Both the position numbers and the translations under genes were made by a program. From Photobacterium chitinilyticum (GTDB taxonomy: Bacteria; Pseudomonadota; Gammaproteobacteria; Enterobacterales; Vibrionaceae): a DNA stretch of 64,000 bases. The number at the start of each line of letters is the position of its first letter. Position 1 is the stretch's first letter. The stretch covers positions 41,757 through 105,756 of the forward strand of contig NZ_RJLM01000013.1 in the NCBI RefSeq assembly GCF_004104355.1, in the 5' to 3' direction. This document shows, one piece after another, positions 58,133 through 64,000 of this stretch. The notes under the pieces are model-generated. The model was not told the origin of the DNA, did no database searches, and was given only the letters and a program-made list of their open reading frames with translations.

Positions 58133-59368
58133 CGCAGTCCTTCGCATGCTCATGACGAACCAGTAACTGGTTAAAGGCATCAACCGCAGCCTGAGTATCT
58201 TCAGCCTGTGTCACTGCACGAACGACAGCGACACTGCTAACTCCCGTACGCCAGACTTTTTCTGCCCGCATCAGGTCAATTCCGCCAATGGCCACGGTTG
58301 GGAACATGTCACCAATCAGTTTTTGGTATAGCGCAAGACGATTCAGCCCCTGGGGCTTCGACGGCATCTCTTTGGTTGTCGTCGGAAAAATATGCCCCAG
58401 CGCAATGTAGCTCGGGCTGAATTCTGCCGCCCGCAAGATTTCATAGTAACCATGAGTCGACAGACCCAGACGCAAACCAGCCTGTTGGATCGCCGCCAAG
58501 TCCGCGGTTTCCAGATCTTCCTGTCCAAGGTGAACACCGTAGGCCTGATGCTTGATTGCCATCTGCCAGTAATCGTTCACATAGACCTGAGCCTGATGCT
58601 GTTCTCCAGCAGCAATGACCTGCTTAATCTGGGTTTCCAATGTAGGTTCTGCGGGATCTTTAATCCGCAGCTGGGTTGTCGTCACACCCAAGGCCAGTAG
58701 GCGCTCAACCCACTCAGCTGAGTCCACCACCGGATATAGTGCCAGTTTGGCAACATCGGTGGCGGCAAAAGGCGCTACCGCCACTTCTTTGCTTACCCAG
58801 CCCAACTCGCCCACCTCAGGGTGATTGGCGGTCAATGGCCGCGGAAATAACTCACGGTTCATCGGCCAGCCAGTTTCGCCATAACCGTCAGCATGGGTTT
58901 CAAAATAACCACGGGCATGGGCCCGAGATAACGTAACCGCATCTTCCAACGGGTAATCCAACGCCAAAGCAACCAATAGCATTGCACGCTGTGGTTCGCT
59001 GGCACCGGCATGATGGCAGTACACCGCTTGGGCTTCACCATGATGGTGCCAAATATCGACACAGCCCTTTTCAGTTGGCAGCCCGCAGACAACCAAGGAC
59101 GGGTCCTCGGCGACTTGTTGCTGTATCTCGCTTAGCTCGGGAAAAGGTACCATCCACTGATCCAGCACCTTATACCCAGCAATATCAGCCTCGGCCTGGT
59201 TATACACCAAGCCGAACTGACGCTCTTCGATCTGAATATCGACGGTACCCGATTCGCTCCAGTCAACACTCACCTGTTCGCCCAGCTGATACTTATCAGC
59301 GGCGGCAAGCAAAGGTTCCACATGCATCAGCAGCGGCGTTAAACTATCGGGTAAACATAAAGAGCTCA

Positions 59369-59369
<1 letters not shown>
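58119..59369 (-). CDS. thiE: Thiamine-phosphate synthase ThiE with N-terminal extension
   Basis: Joins HMP-PP and thiazole phosphate into thiamine phosphate. The C-terminal part (about 205-416) is a complete Thi[44 protein letters not shown] and VAIGGI. Ahead of it lies a domain of some 200 residues absent from E. coli ThiE, containing [25 protein letters not shown], which resembles the end of a ThiD-type HMP kinase but without an intact kinase active site that I can see. Such long ThiE proteins occur in vibrios. The start overlaps the thiC stop (TAATG). Confidence 0.92.
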
Positions 59370-61342
<1,973 letters not shown>

Positions 61343-61437
61343 TTAAACAAGAGGCGTACACATAGGGTGTGCAGCGTCATCTGATACCGCTGCTAAAACA
61401 TATCAGCCATGACTGTGCAGCTAAACAGAAGATTTAT

Positions 61438-61523
61438 CTCTTGTTCCCTTCGCAGGTATTAGCCCGATCAGGTTCTACGGATCCCGCAATGCGGTCTCAG
61501 CCAGTTGGCACTCCGACAAGTTG
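61438..61523 (-). ncRNA. TPP riboswitch (THI element)
   Basis: On the minus strand the conserved blocks are in order: GTCGGAGTGCC, GGCTGAGACCG, GGGATCCGTAGAACCTGATC, GGGCTAATACC and TGCGAAGGGAACAAG. This is a complete thi-box. It senses thiamine pyrophosphate and lowers expression of the thiCEFSGH operon. The expression platform between it and thiC was not folded, so translational or transcriptional control is undecided. Confidence 0.97.
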
Positions 61524-61530
61524 AGTGAAG

Positions 61531-61559
61531 AGTATAGGTAAGCAGGCAATCAGCAGCAA
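61531..61559 (-). promoter_or_regulatory. Promoter of the thi operon
   Basis: TTGCTG (61554-61559), 17 bases, then TATACT (61531-61536) on the minus strand. This places the start just before the riboswitch. Confidence 0.65.
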
Positions 61560-61590
61560 GTGCTATCAGTAGAAAATGATGAACTGGTGT

Positions 61591-61625
61591 AAAAACAATT
61601 CGGGCCGCATTTTCATGCGGCCCGA
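61591..61625 (-). terminator. Terminator of the CLC gene
   Basis: Perfect CGGGCCGCAT / ATGCGGCCCG hairpin with a 4-base loop, followed on the minus strand by AATTGTTTTTAC, right after the CLC stop. Confidence 0.85.
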
Positions 61626-61628
61626 CAA

Positions 61629-62999
61629 TCATTTAGTATGTTTTTTCACCATTTTTTTAAGCAAAGATGAGTGAGTATCCCGCAGCTCACCCAGCTTATG
61701 GGTGATATTCGGTGCCCCATCCAAATCAAACAATTTGGGTACTGCCACCCTTTGCGAAGAATAAATACCTGTATGGCCACTAAAGTAATAGGCGGTATAA
61801 CAGGCAATGGCAAAGTACAACATATGCTCGGCACCAAACAATTCAACCCCCATGATGGTGCATGCCAGCGGGGTATTGGTTGCTGCCGCAAACACAGCTA
61901 AGAATCCCAATGCAGCGAATAGGTCAACCGGTGCACCCAGCACCCAAGCCATGGTATTGCCTAGTGTCGCTCCAACAAAGAACAACGGGGTCACCTCCCC
62001 GCCTTTATAACCGGCAGCCAGTGTAATCGCCGTCAATAACAACTTTATCAACCAGCTGTACCATTCTGCACCGCCTTCGGTAAATGCGCTGAGGATACTG
62101 ACCCCTCCTTCACGACTCGAATAGACGCCAAGGCCAATGTAGTCATTGTTGCCAATTAAGTGAACCGCAGCAATTACGATCAAGCCTCCGGTGACAACAA
62201 TAAGGTAAGGGTTCTTCAGCGTCGCTTTAAAAATATCTTTAAACACATGGGTCAATTCACCAAATAGATACCCAGCCAGACCAAAAGCAATGGCTGCCAA
62301 CACAATCTTCGCAACCATGATAATATCAACTTTGACTGCATGCTCAAATAAAGTGATGGTCTCAAGAAAGTCTATGCGGTAATGAGTATGGTGGGCTCCC
62401 CATGCACTGCAAACGACATCAGCCAGAATGGCAGCAAATAAGGCAGGGATGATAGCATCATAACGCAAACGCCCAATAGCCAATACTTCAAGGGCAAAAA
62501 TAGCTCCTGTCAGAGGTGTACCAAACACGGCACCAAAGCCAGCAGCCACCCCGGCAATCAATATCAACCGGGTATCAGCTTCATTGAGCTTAAAGATTCG
62601 AGCCAACCAATGGGTTGTCGCACCGCCGATTTGAACCGCAGTCCCTTCTCGCCCAGCAGAGCCGCCAAACAAATGGGTAATCACTGTCGTGATCAATACC
62701 AATGGCCCCATACGAGTAGGAATACCAGCACCTGGCTCATGAATTTCATCCATGATCAGGTTGTTGCCACCTTCAGAGTTTTTACCGAGGTTCCGGTAAC
62801 AATACACAATAACAATACCAGCCAGGGGCAGCAGATAAATCAACCAAGCGTTATCAATTCGTGTTTCGGTAGCTAGGTTTAAAACCCACAGGAAGAAAGC
62901 ATTCAGAGAGCCGACAATCACGGCAACAGGAATAATAAGAAGTGTCCATCTCAGGATCTGGACAAAGATTTTCGGATTAGCGCTTAATGGGTGTGCCAT
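61629..62999 (-). CDS. CLC-family anion transporter, fluoride-type motifs
   Basis: CLC transporter of 456 residues with the usual multi-helix fold. Compared with CLC-ec1, the anion-coordinating GSGIP is replaced by GNNLI (78-82), and GREGP reads GREGT (116-120), with gating Glu E118 kept. The surrounding LIMDEIH and [19 protein letters not shown] resemble the branch that contains fluoride/proton antiporters (CLC-F). In those, a Met usually occupies the position of N79, so fluoride export is suggested but not certain. Inversion-repeat motifs [19 protein letters not shown] and [14 protein letters not shown] are intact. A long dyad precedes the gene. Confidence 0.85.
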   Translation of the reverse strand: MAHPLSANPKIFVQILRWTLLIIPVAVIVGSLNAFFLWVLNLATETRIDNAWLIYLLPLAGIVIVYCYRNLGKNSEGGNNLIMDEIHEPGAGIPTRMGPLVLITTVITHLFGGSAGREGTAVQIGGATTHWLARIFKLNEADTRLILIAGVAAGFGAVFGTPLTGAIFALEVLAIGRLRYDAIIPALFAAILADVVCSAWGAHHTHYRIDFLETITLFEHAVKVDIIMVAKIVLAAIAFGLAGYLFGELTHVFKDIFKATLKNPYLIVVTGGLIVIAAVHLIGNNDYIGLGVYSSREGGVSILSAFTEGGAEWYSWLIKLLLTAITLAAGYKGGEVTPLFFVGATLGNTMAWVLGAPVDLFAALGFLAVFAAATNTPLACTIMGVELFGAEHMLYFAIACYTAYYFSGHTGIYSSQRVAVPKLFDLDGAPNITHKLGELRDTHSSLLKKMVKKHTK

Positions 63000-63033
63000 A
63001 CCAAGTTTCTATCTCAATCGGAAATATATTCAA

Positions 63034-63083
63034 GGATAGATGCTATGGCAAATGACCGGGCCCCACCATAGACGGATCTATCC
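63034..63083. repeat. Long dyad upstream of the CLC gene
   Basis: GGATAGAT-CTATGG pairs with CCATAG-ATCTATCC (63034-63048 with 63066-63083) around a 17-base loop, 35 bases before the CLC start. It could be an operator or a leader hairpin. Its sequence does not match the fluoride (crcB) riboswitch consensus. Confidence 0.55.
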
Positions 63084-63267
63084 TACTACAGCAGGAGTCA
63101 TTATCTCAGTCGAGCGGTTAAAGGTGGAACTCCATCACCCGTTACTAACAGTGACTACTAGTAACAACGATCATATGCTATCGGTAATTATCATAACCAA
63201 CAAGCGCAAAATACGTGTTTGCCTACTTGAGTTGACCTCGAACAATTTTCGCTAACTCCAGATACAG

Positions 63268-63299
63268 CAAAGCCCCGACATTTCTGTCGAGGCTTTTAT
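63268..63299 (-). terminator. Terminator after tRNA-Trp
   Basis: AAAGCCCCGACA / TGTCGAGGCTTT hairpin just after the tRNA on the minus strand; T-rich on both sides, so possibly bidirectional. Confidence 0.75.
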
Positions 63300-63302
63300 A
63301 TC

Positions 63303-63379
<77 letters not shown>

Positions 63380-63719
63380 GTAATACTGCCTTACCACATC
63401 CTAAGGCATGAATAATTCCTTAAGAAGTGGTGAGTATTTTATACAGCTAGCAGAGAATTACCAGAATTAATTCAAGAATATTCGAAATTTGCACCCATGA
63501 GTATAGATAACAAACAAATCATTCGTTTAACATTCAATTTCTGTAACTTTTCAGGTGATCCCTTACGAATTAAAGTGCCATCTGTGCCTTATTTTTCTTA
63601 TAGAAGACAAATGCCACTACCGCAAGACCAACTCCAAACCTGTTCTGTTGATTCAGCTAATACCAATCTCAGTAAAAATATGATCTAATTACCTCATCTG
63701 AAAAACAACGATAAATGCT
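63380..63719. other. A+T-rich gap between tRNA-Trp and the transposase
   Basis: This stretch of 340 bases holds the tRNA promoter (a TATAAAATAC -10-like box near 63440 on the minus strand) and then the left flank and probable left end of an IS630-type element. A 63-codon plus-strand frame (63497-63688) has no ribosome site or recognisable similarity and is not called. The terminal repeat cannot be defined, because the right end lies outside the window. Confidence 0.45.
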
Positions 63720-64000
63720 ATGGATAGCTTAAAAAATATCGACTTCAAAGCACTCGCAAGCCAACAAAAATCCATTCAAATGAAAATGCGATTACTGGCA
63801 CTATCGCACTTTCAAGATGGCTATTCGCGTACTGAAATTACTAAATTTCTTAAAGTCAGTCGAACCAGTGTTAATAAATGGGTACGAATTTTTCTCCAAG
63901 AAGGCCTAAGTGGATTACAAGAGAAGCCACGAACAGGAAGACCGGCTTTCTTAAGCCCTGCACAGCAAAAACAGCTGACTGACTTCATTGAATTACGCGC
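63720..64000 (+). mobile_element. IS630-family transposase, N-terminal part
   Basis: Open frame of 93 complete codons running off the window. The N-terminus has a helix-turn-helix typical of IS630/Tc1-type transposases: RLLALSHFQDGYSRTEITKF, then VSRTSVNKWVRIFLQEGL, then SGLQEKPRTGRPAFLSPAQ, where the GRP follows the HTH. The catalytic DDE part lies beyond base 64000. The codons are more A+T-rich than in the core genes, in line with a mobile origin. It lies 340 bases from tRNA-Trp. Confidence 0.85.

Noticed and set aside
63000-63110. Fluoride (crcB) riboswitch before the CLC gene
   Set aside because: The conserved blocks of that riboswitch are not present; only a plain dyad is.
63497-63688. 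63-codon frame between tRNA-Trp and the transposase
   Set aside because: No ribosome site, no recognised similarity and an A+T-rich setting in which such frames are expected by chance.

Overview
The window is a 64-kb stretch of Gammaproteobacterial core chromosome with small accessory insertions. Gene content, gene order and regulatory RNAs point to Vibrionaceae. The signs are Spot 42 between polA and engB, a RyhB next to elbB, a CsrB/CsrC-type RNA between the cytochrome c4 gene and yihI, a thiCEFSGH operon with an N-terminally extended ThiE, and hemCDXY divergent from a UUG-started cyaA. G+C near 50% by eye would fit Photobacterium, but the genus is not settled from sequence alone.

Layout. 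1-2744: 5'-truncated view of hemN (only its N-terminal part lies in the window), then DUF2489, yihI and a zinc-ribbon methyltransferase. 2891-3308: a CsrB-like sRNA. 3555-8706: cytochrome c4, engB, an RNA-rich gap with Spot 42 and further small-RNA/small-peptide candidates, and polA. 8707-9030: an unusual GATC- and DnaA-box-rich gap. 9031-13738: elbB, ryhB with a Fur box, a GNAT, yhhQ, a DUF3630-like protein, a plus-strand sRNA candidate and recQ. 14031-18482: rarD, an AraC regulator with a RhtB/LysE exporter that share an upstream motif, and ggt. 18591-20762: uvrD. 21095-23745: a bufferin-type RiPP operon with two nearly identical DUF2282 precursors, an MNIO (DUF692) enzyme, a DUF2063 partner and a DoxX protein. 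23794-28407: lptM-lysA-dapF-DUF484-xerC-yigB, all minus. 28486-35970: cyaY, cyaA and hemCDXY. 36174-40902: a 29-residue membrane peptide, a basic Cys-containing protein, rsmJ and a large periplasmic-sensor PAS-GGDEF-EAL protein. 41032-49651: asnC, a heptanucleotide repeat array, hemB, tatD, tatCBA, ubiB-ubiJ-ubiE and rmuC. 49945-55135: an EamA transporter, a Bcr/CflA exporter divergent from a LysR regulator, and an aminopeptidase P. 55248-61523: the thi operon under a TPP riboswitch. 61629-64000: a CLC transporter with fluoride-type motifs, tRNA-Trp and the start of an IS630-type transposase.

How the genes work together. Three sets concern tetrapyrroles and respiration: hemN, hemB and hemCDXY for heme; ubiB/J/E for ubiquinone; cytochrome c4 for electron transfer. 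TatABC exports folded proteins. Adenylate cyclase (with a CRP-like site in its own promoter) and Spot 42 form a carbon-catabolite layer, RyhB an iron layer and the CsrB-like RNA a post-transcriptional layer. The most distinctive accessory locus is the bufferin-type operon, expected to make a Cys-modified, probably copper-binding periplasmic peptide in two copies.
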